Source: Atherix ibis (lineage: Eukaryota; Arthropoda; Insecta; Diptera; Athericidae). From it: 64,000 nucleotides of DNA. The notes beneath the pieces were generated by a model that saw only the letters and a list, made by a program, of their open reading frames with translations, did no database searches and was not told the origin of the DNA. Shown here piece by piece: positions 1 through 10,644 of this stretch. Made by a program: the position numbers and the translations under genes. The DNA lies in the NCBI GenBank assembly GCA_958298945.1, contig OY282609.1, positions 54,160,220 through 54,224,219 on the forward strand. The letters run 5' to 3'. Within the stretch, counting starts at the first letter, position 1; each line of letters opens with the position of its first letter.

Positions 1-254
1 TTCGTCGACTATGATATTAATCAAGACGCTATAGCGGCGATATTTAACCAGGAGACAAAGGCAAATTGAATTTAATATTTTTATTTGTTAATGATTTTTT
101 TTTATATATTATGCATGTTTTCTTGCTCCTATTTATGATTGAATTTTTACGAATAATTCCTTTTAGTTTTATAAAAGATAGGCAACAAGGATGGTTAATT
201 TCGTAGCCCTACTGGGTATAGTAGTGTGGTTATTGTCTAAATATTCAGTTTATT
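1..254. other. Non-coding, nothing recognised
   Basis: AT-rich sequence with no supported gene. The last bases weakly resemble the junction sequence between later copies of the tandem repeat that starts near 255. Confidence 0.4.
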
Positions 255-647
255 GAGTACTGTTGCGCCACTATTTTCACTCAATTTGTAGTGACTATAG
301 TCATTATAGAAATGACTATTTTTGTACTCATTAAAATTGTTGCAACATTTTAAAAAAAAAACATTTTCAACCAGTTTTTATGCTGCATTAGATTTTTTTA
401 ATTATCGTTAGTCGCCATTTTTATTTATTCAAATTTTTTCAATTTTCTTTTTTTTTATATAAATTTTTTTCCGTTAATTTTTTATTGTTTTTTTCTCTGG
501 TTTTTTCCTATGTTTTTTAAAATAGTTTTTAGTTTAAAAGAAGAAATAAGGTTGAATATACTTTTAGGCGAGCGCCATTTGGTTGTTTCTTAGTTTCTTT
601 CTTAAAGTACCACCTGAGACGCCAAAGAATGCTTTTTCCTGATAGTA

Positions 648-1941
648 CGTAGGCTACTATATATATTTCTGGCCTAGGCAACACTAAGTGTTGCCAGGTG
701 CGATCTGACATTTCCATTGGAAAGTTTGACATTTTTTAGCATAAACGTACTCAGAACGTTTTGACGTACGACTATCATTTGTGTTGTTTACAGTGACTTG
801 AAAAAATCAATTTGGCAAAAAAATGGAATTAACTCGTGAACATTTTCGTGCGATCATTTTTCACAACTTTCGACGTGGATTATCACGACAAGAGTGCATC
901 GATGAACTTAAATCTTTGTATGGCTATGAAGCACCATCCTATAGCACTGTGAAAAACTGGTACAACGAATTCAATCGTGGCCGACGCTCGCTCAAAGACG
1001 AATTCCGTGAAGGTCGTCCAAAAACAGCCGTTGTTCCAGAAAACATCGATGCCGTACGTGAACTGATAATGCAAGACCGTCATGTGACATACCGTGAGAT
1101 AGAGGCATGCCTAGGCATTTCTCCCACCAGCATACATTCGATATTGCATGAACACCTGGCCGTAAAAAAGGTTTGTTCTCGTTGGATCCCGCACAATTTG
1201 ACAATCGCTCAAAAAAAGGCTCGTGTGGATTGGTGTAAAGAAATGCTGAAAAAATACGATCGCGGTGCTTCAAAAGACGTTTATAAGATCGTCACAGGTG
1301 ACGAATCATGGATCTATGCGTATGAGCCCGAAACAAAACAGCAATCGACCGTGTGGGTCTTCCAAGACGAGTCAAATCCAACGAAAGTTGTTCGTGGAAG
1401 AAGCACTTCGAAGCAAATAGTCGCTTGTTTCTTTGGCAAAACTGGTCATGTGGCGACTGTTCCGCTTGTGCAACGTAGGACGGTCAATTCTGAGTGGTAC
1501 ACCACCATTTGTTTGCCTGAAGTCTTCGGAGAAATTCGAAAAACGAACAAGAGAAGTCGAATCATTGTGCACCATGACAATGCGAGCTCTCACACATCGG
1601 CTCAAACCAGCGCCTTTTTGACCGGACAAAACGTCGAATTGATGGGTCATCCTCCGTACAGCCCTGACTTGGCACCCAATGACTTCTTTTTATTCCCACA
1701 CATCAAGAAAAAAATGCGTGGTCAACGATTTTCGTCGCCAGAAGATGCTGTTGAAGCATTCAAAAACCATGTTTTGGAGGTGTCTCAATCGGAGTGGAAA
1801 AAGTGCTTCGAAAATTGGTTTGAGCGCATGCAAAAGTGTATAAATCTTGATGGAGAATATTTTGAAAAACAATAAAACCTTTTTCGTTGATAAATATTCG
1901 CATTTTCATTATTAGGCCAGAAATATATATAGTAGCCCACG
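648..1941 (+). mobile_element. Complete mariner element, family A
   Basis: A 1294 bp Tc1/mariner DNA transposon. The terminal inverted repeats are 648-676 and 1913-1941. They match over 29 bases with one mismatch (CGTAGGC at the left end, CGTGGGC in the inverted right end), including the shared core CTACTATATATATTTCTGG. TA target duplications lie at 646-647 and 1942-1943. One uninterrupted transposase gene lies inside. Structurally this is the only element in the window that looks capable of moving. Confidence 0.96.
823..1875 (+). CDS. Mariner transposase, intact (DD34D)
   Basis: A 350-residue transposase that would cut and paste its own element at TA dinucleotides in the nucleus. The N-terminal half (about residues 1-115) is the paired helix-turn-helix region that binds the terminal repeats, followed by a WIPHNL linker at 121-126, the mariner WVPHEL-type motif. 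The catalytic triad is complete: D160 in TGDESW, D252 in HHDN and D287 in PDLAPND, with 34 residues between the second and third, the mariner DD34D spacing. Length is normal for the family (about 345-350). The start at 823 follows AAAA and gives the expected N terminus; no frameshift or stop interrupts it. Enzymatic activity itself is inferred. Confidence 0.95.
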   Translation: MELTREHFRAIIFHNFRRGLSRQECIDELKSLYGYEAPSYSTVKNWYNEFNRGRRSLKDEFREGRPKTAVVPENIDAVRELIMQDRHVTYREIEACLGISPTSIHSILHEHLAVKKVCSRWIPHNLTIAQKKARVDWCKEMLKKYDRGASKDVYKIVTGDESWIYAYEPETKQQSTVWVFQDESNPTKVVRGRSTSKQIVACFFGKTGHVATVPLVQRRTVNSEWYTTICLPEVFGEIRKTNKRSRIIVHHDNASSHTSAQTSAFLTGQNVELMGHPPYSPDLAPNDFFLFPHIKKKMRGQRFSSPEDAVEAFKNHVLEVSQSEWKKCFENWFERMQKCINLDGEYFEKQ

Positions 1942-3203
1942 TATTTGGAGTAAATCCTATTCGAACCAGCAATTTGGAGAATATTCCCATCGATTCGTAT
2001 TCTACGAAGGATATATCTTCTTTGACCGTAATGTGAGCTCTGGTTTATAGTCATTATAAAATTAACAATTTTTTCCTCATTAAAATTGTTGCAGCTTTTT
2101 TAAAAAAAAATCCTTTTTTAACAAGTTTTTATGGTGCATTAGATTTTTTTAATTACCGTTGGTTGCCATTTTTATTTATTCAAATTTTTTAAATTTTCTA
2201 TTTTTTATATAAATTTTTTTCCGTTAATTTTTTTTATTGTTTTTTTCTCTTATTTTTTCCTATGTTTTTTTAAAATAGTTTTTAGTTTAGAAGAAGAAAT
2301 AAGGTTGAATATACTTTTAGGCGAGCGCCATTTGCTTGTTTCTTAGTTTCTTTCTTACCACCTGAGACGCCAAAGAATGCTTTTTCCTGATAGTATTTAG
2401 AGTAAATACTATTCGAACCAGCAATTTGGAGAATATTCCCATCGATCCATATTCCACTAAGGATCTATCTTCTTTGACCGTAATGTGAGCTCTGGTTTAA
2501 TGCAATGATGCTTTTTTGTGTGAATGTAGTGTGCTTATTCAAATCGCTTCCAGATTTGGCGCACTGTATAAACGGAAAGTTGTGAGTATTGTTGGCCCAC
2601 CTGTTACACCCAATTTATAGTAAATATAGTCATTATAAAATTAACAATTTTTTCTTTATTAAAATTGTTGCAGCTTTTTTAAAAAAAAATCCTTTTTCAA
2701 CCAGTTTTTATGGTGCATTAGATTTTTTTAATTACCGTTGGTCGCCATTTTTATTTATTCAAATTTCTTCAGTTTTGTTTCTTTTATATTAATTTGTGTT
2801 GTTGTATTTTTTTTTTTTTTTTTAATTCAAAAGAAGAAATGGTGTAAAGTGAACAAATAAGATTTAATATACTTTTAGGCGAGTGCCATTTTGTTATTTC
2901 TTAGTTTCTTTATTAAAGTACCACCACCTGGTTTTGGCAGACTAATGATGCCTTTTTTGTGAATGTAGTGGGCTTATTGTAATCGTGTCCAGATTTAGCG
3001 CACTGTATAAACGGACATTTCTGCTTATAAGCGTACCTTATACAAGGAGTCTGTAGAATTTTGTAGTAAAACAACGGGTGAACTTTTAACTGTTGTCAAA
3101 TCCGATCAGCGAACGAACGACTTAAACGATGATTTTGTAGCTTCAATCTCTGAGCTGACAGTATTTGATATGGGTGTGGGGGCAAGATCAAATCGATAAA
3201 TGG

Positions 3204-3271
3204 TTTTACAGCGCACGTATTCGTCTATCTGAGATGACATACTCAGATAGACAAATATGTGCGCTGTAAAA
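3204..3271. repeat. Hairpin, 30 bp arms
   Basis: Arms 3204-3233 and 3242-3271 pair with two mismatches around the 8-nt loop ATGACATA. The arms contain TTTTACAGCGCAC and TCTATCTGAG. It could be a miniature foldback transposon; no target duplication was identified. Confidence 0.8.
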
Positions 3272-3792
3272 TTCGTAGAATCATTTATATTTTAAGCGAC
3301 TCGACCACAGATTTCAAAGCAACTTTGGATGAGTAACTATCACGAAAATGAATGTCGTCAAACAAGTGATATAAATTGCATCTGGATGTGATAAAAAAGC
3401 TCCTATATTTTTCTAAGATTATTTCAAGGATTAAAAATATTTTAAAACTTTTCTTAAATTATACAAAAATACCTTTTAAGAGATAAAAAAGTAAATTTTC
3501 AAAAATAATCAGAAAATTCATACAAAAATTTAATATTTGTAAAAAAAAAAGTACTAAGAGAATAGCTTGATTTTTTTTTTTTAAATAAAAATAGTTTTCG
3601 TACTATATGGGCAGTTTCTAGAACATACACGTATGCTAGACATTATTTTGTAACGTCGCAATCAAAGACAATTTCCACAAGTTGGCTTATTATATTTTTA
3701 AATTGAGTTTATTTTTATTAGAAAATTTTCGCAAAAATATTCCTTAACTTTTTGCCTAATTTTTTTAAAAATATTTTAATAAAAGCGACAAT

Positions 3793-3869
3793 TAAAATGC
3801 AATCGTTTTTTTGACGTTTGATGGGAATACACATCTCATCAAACGCCAAAAAAAAACGACATCATTTTA
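3793..3869. repeat. Hairpin, ~31 bp imperfect arms
   Basis: Arms about 3793-3823 and 3837-3869 pair through GACGTTTGATG against CATCAAACGCC and through matching T and A runs. Possible miniature inverted-repeat element or replication-error palindrome. Confidence 0.7.
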
Positions 3870-5029
3870 AAGACACTAACACCATCTTACAGATTCTTTG
3901 TTGCAACTCTTCTTGTAAACTAGTTCATTCAAATGGAATTGAGTTTGGCCTATGAAAAAAAAGGTCTCTGCTAGTTCCCACTTGGTTTTTAATTAGTGGG
4001 GGAAAAAATTACCCTCCAAAATGGTCATGTGCAAATATGTACTACGAGTATGGTGGTAGTTTGAATTTTTTTGCCGCATAAATGTCTGCTCTTAAGCGTG
4101 ATTGTTGCTGTTTTAGTACATAAGAGAAGAGAGCATAGCTCTGGAGACTGGAGACCCTTATTGAAACTGCTTTTATTTTTAAGTAAATTTTTTTCAAAAA
4201 ATAAATGATTGTATTAAAAATAATTCTCTTTTCAGATTTTACAAATTAAAATGGGTGTCGCCGTATTGTAATTGAAAAAAAAATTTAAATAAAAAAATAA
4301 ATTTTTATTTTTTTTTATCTGTGTTAATATTTTATTATTATATAATTATAAAAACTTTAATGAAAATAATATAAAAGAAAATTGTTTGTTTTTTAATTAA
4401 TCAATTAAAAAAAAAAACCTAATATTCTCGCCTATGGTGGTTGGTTCTATCTAGTTTAGTATTTTTACATTTTATTTTTATGTTGATGAGATAGAATTTA
4501 AAAAAAAAACTAATTTTCATAAATTTATTAACATAACTCTTGGAGAAAACAAAAACTGTTGCATATTATTTAAATATTTGTGTTTTATTTGGGATCCAAG
4601 AGGGAATACCCGGTAATTGTTTTTTTTGGGATGAATTGTACAAGAGGAAATACTCATAGATATATTGGGGGGGAAGGGAGCGGTTCAATTGGTTTTTTCT
4701 TCGCTTTGGGGTGAGAGCTTATGTATACCTCACTGAAAAGGTAAGCTTATTTTCCTAAATTAAGGGGTATTTTTTAGTGTCTTCTTAAAAAATAATTTCA
4801 ACAAAAAAATAATATCAATAGAAAAATTAAAAGTCAATTCTTTTTAACAGTTCCAAAAAGAATTTGCCAAAATTCTCATTAAAAATTATTTTCAAATTTA
4901 AAATTAAATTAAAATCTGAAATATTCATAAAGGTAAGAGAAAGGTAAAAAGAAATTAGATAAAATGTTGACGTTTTAATTTAAAAAAAATTTTTGTTATT
5001 GTTAGTGATTTAATCTCAATTAAGAATTA

Positions 5030-5803
5030 CCAGGTGTATAAGCTTAAATCCGCTGTTTGGTCATAGATGGCGTGAGTGGGCGTATTAAGCTACCATGTGC
5101 ACGCCATACTTTTTTTTTATTAGTTTGACATCTGTCAACATTATTCAGTGCACATTTTCAGCAATTTCGTACAACAACATACATTTTTTCTTTGATAATC
5201 ATGTCTAGTTTTGTGCCAGAAAAAGAGTATAAGCGGGGAGCTCTGCTTTTCTGCTTCAATTTGAAGAAATCGGCTGCCGAATCGTATTGAATGCTTATGG
5301 AGGCCTATGGTGATAGTGCTTTATCAGAAACAACATGCCGAGATTGGTTTCGTTGGTTCAAAGATGGCTATTTTGACTTGTGGGACAAGAAGCGTGAAAA
5401 TCGGCCTAGGAAGGTTGAGGACCATCAATTGCAGGCACTTTTGAACGAAGACGATACCCAATCGCAAAAAACTCTCGCGGAGCAATTGGGTGTTACTCAA
5501 CCAGCCATTTCCATGCGTTTGCGTGCCATGGGGAAGATTGAAAGATCGGAAAATGGGTGTCGCATGAATTGAACTATAGGCAGATGGAGCGACGCCAAAA
5601 CACATGCGAAATCTTGCTCGCCAAACAAAAAAGAAAGTCGTTCCTGCATCGGATTGTGACAGGCGATGAAAAGTGGATATATTTCAAGAATCCTAAACGG
5701 AAGAAATCGTGGGTTGATCCCAGCCAATCATCAACATCTTCCCAGACCAAATCGCTTCGGACGGAAGACGATGCTATGCGTTTGGTGGGATCAGCAGGGT
5801 ATC
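5030..5803 (+). mobile_element. Family B mariner (Mos1-like), 3' truncated
   Basis: The left terminal repeat begins CCAGGTGTATAAGC directly after a TA at 5028-5029. A transposase relic starts with ATG at 5201 (MSSFVPEK, the Mos1/mauritiana-type N terminus), meets a TGA after AAESY, and continues through LTQPAIS-like helix-turn-helix sequence. It then shifts frame near 5540 before TGDEKWIYF. Sequence stops matching around 5803, so the second and third catalytic Asp regions and the right repeat are missing. Inactive fossil. Confidence 0.88.
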
Positions 5804-6725
5804 TATCAGCGGCCATATACTGTATACGGTAAAGTAGTGAATGCTTTTGCTGAATAGTTTGATGCGCTGAAAGCATAGAATTTCCACTACTGTTATACAA
5901 AATTTTTGAGAGAAACTGTGCTAATAACGCCATCTTTTCTGTTATTTTTGACATGTCCAAATAGTTCAGTTGCAACTGCTAATCGTAAGCTCCGCGATTT
6001 TAATTAATTTAATTAAATATCGCAGCGAAATTCGAAAGTATTTTATACGGAAAATTGTCATTATCGATTTCACTATCGGAATATAATAAAAAAAATGGAA
6101 CTCTTTTATTATTAATGGTAAAATCAAGAATTTATTATCGTGGCCGTAATTCGGTCTAATGTTTGTTTTTTATTTAAAAAAATTTGTTCGGTTTAATTTT
6201 TTTTGTTCAGTTCTCAGTGCAAAATTTTTTGGAAATTTTTTTTTTATAAATCACTTCCGATAAAGGAATTATGATAATCCTTATAATGTTATAATACATC
6301 GCGCGTGTGGAAAGTATTAGGGAGGGATAAAGAGAGTGATGTCGGTTCACTTTGCTCTTAAATAGTTGTTAATTGTAATGATTTGGGAAAACCGAGTTAG
6401 GCAGAGTATTGCACATTCGGTCTGAACGGTTAAAAAATAATTTCTATAATTACAGTACGTCCGAAAATAGGATTCAGGCTAAACTGATGAAAATAGGATT
6501 CAGGCTAAACTGAAAATAGGGCGGAATGCAACTATCGAATTCACTGGAACACTGTTTATGGAAAATACGATAAAATAAGGAAAGACAGGAGATATTTCGT
6601 CGGTGTTCCAGTGCGTCTAATTGTTCCGTAATATTTTTGTCTACCTTTTAATGTTATCACTTGATTTTGTATCCCATCTAGTAAGTGCAATGACGTTTTA
6701 GAAGTGCCTGTCCTAAAATGATAAT
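5804..6725. other. Non-coding, small direct repeat
   Basis: No gene recognised. A 25 bp direct repeat GAAAATAGGATTCAGGCTAA... occurs twice plus a third partial copy at about 6463-6520. Confidence 0.45.
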
Positions 6726-6727
6726 TA

Positions 6728-7215
6728 CGAGGTCTGTTCAAAAAGTATCGCGAATTTTGAATTTCCGCGGGTTACGTATATTCGATTTTTGATTTTTTGT
6801 GGCGTTTTGTTGGTACTCATGTCTCTCACTTATGCCGGCAAGTCCGGCCATTTTGAATATTCACTTAATTTTTGACAATTGCTTTGCTTGCACGTGTTTT
6901 GGCTCGTCTTCCATTTTTGTCCATTCCAAAAAATGGATCAAAGAATCTGTTTCGGGAACAAGAAAAAGTCACAGGGGGCCAGGTCTGGAGAATACGGTGG
7001 CTGCGGCATTATTAGTGTGTTGTTTTTGGCCAAAACTTCGCGCACAAGCAACAATGCGTGATACAAAAGCAAATTTTTGTTCTTCCACAAATCCGGGCGT
7101 TTCTGGCGGATTGCTTCGCGCAACTTGAGCATAACTTACAGGTAATATTCCTTATTGACTGTTCTACCCTGTGGCAAGAACTCATGATGCACCACGCCCC
7201 TGCAATCGAAGAAAA
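6728..7215. mobile_element. Family C mariner, rearranged and truncated
   Basis: Left terminal repeat CGAGGTCTGTTCAAAAAG starts after TA (6726-6727). After about 200 bp the sequence switches to inverted transposase sequence: the minus strand at 6938-7132 encodes REAIRQKRPDLW and PPYSPDLAPCDFFLF, the third catalytic motif. The second terminal repeat is absent; the element ends at the edge of the inverted duplication arm near 7219. Confidence 0.85.
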
Positions 7216-7712
7216 TAATCAACTGTAAACTGGGAATAATCCTATTCAGATTGTAAAATTGTAAATTGGGAATAAAATTTTAAATCTTTTATATTTAATA
7301 CATAAGACATAAAAAAATTTGATACAGTTAGCGACTGCAACTTTATTTACAGTATTTTCTCGCACATAATCTAATAATCTGCGGCGAAATCTTGTTTGAC
7401 ACCAAATTTCAGACTTCACCAAACATGTTCAATGGGATTTAACCCCACGATGCTTCTCAATTTCTATTTGGTTAATTACCAATCGATATGCACGCGCCGA
7501 AAAACATTTGATTTTTGTAGCAAAACAAACAAAATTTTTGGAACAGCAAAAACTAATCCAACAACAAAGCGCACAACACGTGAAATTTTCAAACGCCAAA
7601 AAATAAAACATCCAAAATTAAATTGAAATTTTTCTTTTATTTTCTTTTTAATGCAATTTTAATAATAATAATCATAAGAAGAATGAATCTTCGAGTATAA
7701 ATGAAGGTAAAT

Positions 7713-8537
7713 TTACAAAAATGACAAGCTATGCTGTCTGATCCATTTGTTATAGGCCGACACACGAGTATATATTGAAGGAGCGTTCCGTTGACCACAT
7801 GGAATTTGTCCCCAAGACACAACACCGACTAATTCTGCGTCACCATCATCATCGTACTGAACCAATGGACCGCCAGAATCTCCACTGCAAGCTGAAATTC
7901 CTCCATCCAGTGGGCCGGTGCAAACATTGCTAGGGTCGAGTGGGGACACATGAGGTCCACCCATGATTTTCTCACACTTTGAATACTCGATGATGGGTTT
8001 CTCTACAGTTTGCAATTTGGATGGATATTGTGGGAAGGACGATGTTGAAGTGCTACCCCAACCAAAGAGAACAACATTGCCTGAGTGAATTTTCTCCTCT
8101 TCTGGAAGTTTGATAGCTTTGACGTATTCGTTCAGCTGAAGAGATTCGGCAAGGAAAACAAGCCCGATATCGTAGGGACCAACAGATCCGGAATACTGCT
8201 CGTTGATGTAGTAGTTACTTACACTAACACTCTGCATATATTTTTCACTTCTTTGTAAATCGTGAAGACCAGCAACTATCTTCAATTCAGTAGCAGGTAA
8301 TCCAAGACAATGACCAGCTGTTATGATCAAATTTTCGCTCAGAATGGCACCGCCACAGAAATGCCGTCCGCGGGACTGTAATGACACGATGTAAGGTGCA
8401 CTGTGAGGTACTGCCTCAATTCCTCCAACCACACGTCCTCCAAAACCGAAACGAGGCATCTTAAAGCCATACTGCGGCTTTAGAACCCCAGCGTATGCAG
8501 TCGCTACCAAGAGTGTAATTAGGACAATGCTGTTCAT
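7713..8537 (-). CDS. Secreted chymotrypsin-like serine protease (arm 1 copy)
   Basis: A 274-residue S1-family protease, identical in protein sequence to the gene at 17676-18500. It has a hydrophobic secretion signal (about residues 1-16, ending AYA), a short propeptide, and activation after R35 to give VVGG. Catalytic triad: H76 in TAGHC, D123 in YDIGL and S221 in GDSGGP. The residue six before the catalytic Ser (S1 position 189) is S215, which argues against trypsin specificity and for chymotrypsin- or elastase-like cleavage. Single exon of normal length. The start sits 26 nt from a TCAGT initiator with a TATA box upstream. A role in extracellular digestion is inferred. The identical copy could be a true duplication or an assembly artefact. 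Confidence 0.93.
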   Translation of the reverse strand: MNSIVLITLLVATAYAGVLKPQYGFKMPRFGFGGRVVGGIEAVPHSAPYIVSLQSRGRHFCGGAILSENLIITAGHCLGLPATELKIVAGLHDLQRSEKYMQSVSVSNYYINEQYSGSVGPYDIGLVFLAESLQLNEYVKAIKLPEEEKIHSGNVVLFGWGSTSTSSFPQYPSKLQTVEKPIIEYSKCEKIMGGPHVSPLDPSNVCTGPLDGGISACSGDSGGPLVQYDDDGDAELVGVVSWGQIPCGQRNAPSIYTRVSAYNKWIRQHSLSFL

Positions 8538-8560
8538 GATTGCTTCTCAAACAACGAGTA

Positions 8561-8660
8561 ACTGATGATCTCTGATCCAACCTACCACATTTTATAGTGA
8601 AAATATTTCCCAACAAATTAAACATTTTTTCACAGATCGTCCATGGATAGGCGAGATAAG
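8561..8660 (-). promoter_or_regulatory. Protease promoter: GATA site, TATA box, initiator
   Basis: Read on the minus strand: AGATAAG (8654-8660), TATAAAA (8590-8596) and TCAGT initiator (8561-8565), with the predicted first transcribed base 26 nt before the ATG. The same layout precedes every protease gene in this window. Confidence 0.75.
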
Positions 8661-9138
8661 ATTGAATCGTTTCGACGTTAAGTCAGATTGGGCTTTTTTT
8701 GAAACATGTAGAAGTACGAAATGCCACGACCGACGAAGAGGGCCTGCTAATCATATAATCGGATACACACTTGATTATTTATAGAACGAATTACTAGTTT
8801 TATTACCTTCGGAAATTCCGAAAACCATAAATAAAATGCGCTGCAGGTTTTTTTTTCCTATCAAATATTATCTAATATTATAGCGTTTGTGGATCAGTCT
8901 CGGTTTATTGGGAAATTTATTTTGTTTATCTCAAATTTCGATGATGAATTTTGTTAAAATAATTACCCATTAAAAAAAAAATTATACGCACATGGATAGA
9001 TTATAAAGGGAATAAATTCACTGGCACTATTAAAATGGAAAAGCTTACTTAATTTTGTTAGAGAAAAAAACTGAAGACGATCGCAGTCGTGTATTTTTAT
9101 ATTAAGAACGTGACTGGGGTAAAGTAGGTAATAGAAAA

Positions 9139-9927
9139 GGTCTATTACATTCGGATTTTAATTTTTTTTTGTGGCATTTCGTTGGTACTCATGTCTCTCA
9201 CTTATGCCGACAAGTTCGGCAATTTTGAATGTTCAGTTAATTTCTGACAGCTGTTTTGCTTGCACGTGTTTTGGCTCGTCTCGATTTTTGTCCATTCCAA
9301 AAAATGGATCAAAGAATCTATTTCGGGAACAAGGAAAAGTCACAGGGGGCCAGATCTGGGAATACGGTGGCTGCCGCATTATTAGTGTGTTGTTTTTGGC
9401 CAAAAATTCATCCGTTATCATGGTGCAAAAGCCAATTTTTGTTCTTCTACAAATCCGGGCGTTTCTGGCGGATTGCTTTGCGCAACTTGCGCATAACTTG
9501 CAGGTAATATTACTTATTGACCGTTCTACCATGTGGCAAGAATTCATGATGCACCACGCCCCTGCAATCCTGCAATCGAAGAAAACTGTAAGCAAAACCT
9601 TCACATTCGACCGAACTTGGCGTGCTTTTTTCGGTCTTGGCTCGTGCGGCAGCTTCCATTGGTAAGATTGAGCTTTGGTTTCCACGTCATAACCATAAAT
9701 GCATGATTCGTCACCAGTTATGACCCTCTGGAACAAATTTGGGTCGTCGCGGACAGAGTCCAACAGCTCCTTAGCAATGTTAATGCGATGCTGTTTTTGG
9801 TCGAAAATGGGTAAAAATCAAAGAAGTGGGAGACATGAGTACCAATATAACGGCACAAAAAATCGAAAATCGAATATACGTAACCCGCGGAAATTCAAAA
9901 TTCGTGATACTTTTTGAACAGACATCG
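9139..9927 (-). mobile_element. Family C mariner, palindromic rearranged form (arm 1)
   Basis: The right end (read plus) is the inverted terminal repeat ending at 9927 with TA at 9928-9929. The left end also carries 5'-end sequence in the opposite orientation, but its terminal repeat is largely deleted. The minus strand (9763-9233) encodes ITGDES, YGYDVETKAQS and QPPYS relics. The helix-turn-helix half is absent. Confidence 0.88.
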
Positions 9928-10009
9928 TAAATAAAATATATAAATAAGGTTTGGAAGAAGCTCAAAGGACTTCTGATTTATTGGAATCAAAAAAAAGTTT
10001 GCAAAATAT

Positions 10010-10640
10010 TGACATAACGCCTCTTATGTAAAAATAGCAACAAATAAGACTGTACCTCCAGTTAAACTAACAGAACCCGAGGTAAGTGAATAAACAATTT
10101 GTGAATGCAATCCGGACAATATTAATCCATGTTTGCCAAATTCAAATTGCTTAAATCGTGTTTTATTTACTGAATGTGATCCAAAACTTTGTCCTGCTGG
10201 GTTTAAATGCAAAAATCAAATATTGGAAAAGAAAGAATATCCCCAGTTAAAAGTAAGCAGGAAGCTTTATTATTGAATATGTTGACAATGAAGAGTTCCA
10301 ATACAGAATTGGACAAAAATGAGAGGTAAATAACGAAAACTATTATTTTCTTACTTTGGAAAAAGACTGTATTATTGATGCTGGCCCAAAAGGTAATTCA
10401 GCCAAATTTGTGAATCATTCATGTGACCGTAACTGCGAAACACAAAAGTGGACTGTTACTGGATTGATTCGTGTTGGACTCTTTTCTACGAAAGATTTAC
10501 ATCCGAATACTGAATTGACTTTTAATTACAATTTGGAATGTCTATGTGACGATAAAAAATCTAAGAATTGTACTGCATTTTTAGGAGTAACTAAATCGCA
10601 AATAAAATCTAGAAAAATTTCGGAAAAAAACAACAGGTAA
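10010..10640 (+). pseudogene. Degraded NSD/Mes-4-type H3K36 methyltransferase fragment
   Basis: Carries the AWS cysteine cluster (about 10103-10250; CNPDN, CLPNSNCLNR, FTECDPKLCPAGFKC) followed by the C-terminal half of a SET domain (about 10264-10580). The SET part includes [25 protein letters not shown] and ELTFNYN, the cofactor and substrate-binding core of NSD-family enzymes, which methylate histone H3 lysine 36. The copy is dead: TAA interrupts the AWS frame at 10091-10093, the frame shifts between AWS and SET with loss of the GWGL-type N-terminal SET segment, and a TGA lies in the SET frame just after RIGQK. The post-SET cysteine cluster is mostly missing. No intron was seen between the domains, so a processed retrocopy is possible. 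Confidence 0.85.
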
Positions 10641-10644
10641 ATCA

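Larger units (their letters stand above)
255..3020 (+). repeat. Three tandem copies of a ~0.5 kb non-coding unit
   Basis: Copy 1 runs about 255-2047 (496 bp once the mariner at 648-1941 is removed), copy 2 about 2048-2583, copy 3 about 2584-3020. All share the block near TAGTCATTATA, the 'GTGCATTAGATTTTTTTAAT' block (376, 2131 and 2714) and the 'GGCGAGYGCCATTT' block (567, 2320 and 2878). Copies 1 and 2 share the end 'TGTGAGCTCTGGTTTA'; copies 2 and 3 share the end 'GCGCACTGTATAAACGGA'. No coding potential is conserved between copies. The parent repeat family was not recognised. Confidence 0.8.
3021..5029. other. AT-rich non-coding stretch with two hairpins
   Basis: No gene recognised. It holds two long near-perfect inverted repeats (3204-3271 and 3793-3869) and otherwise homopolymer-rich sequence. 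Confidence 0.5.
7219..9927 (-). repeat. Inverted duplication, arm 1
   Basis: The reverse complement of this stretch matches 16249-18991 almost base for base, including the protease gene, its promoter, about 1.2 kb of 3' flank and the adjoining rearranged family C mariner. Differences cluster towards the outer end and in the mariner; the coding region was identical wherever I compared it. Confidence 0.93.

Noticed and set aside
9171..9665. Plus-strand frames beginning MAFRWYSCLSLMP, also seen at other family C copies
   Set aside because: They are antisense or terminal-repeat readings of the family C mariner, not an independent conserved protein.
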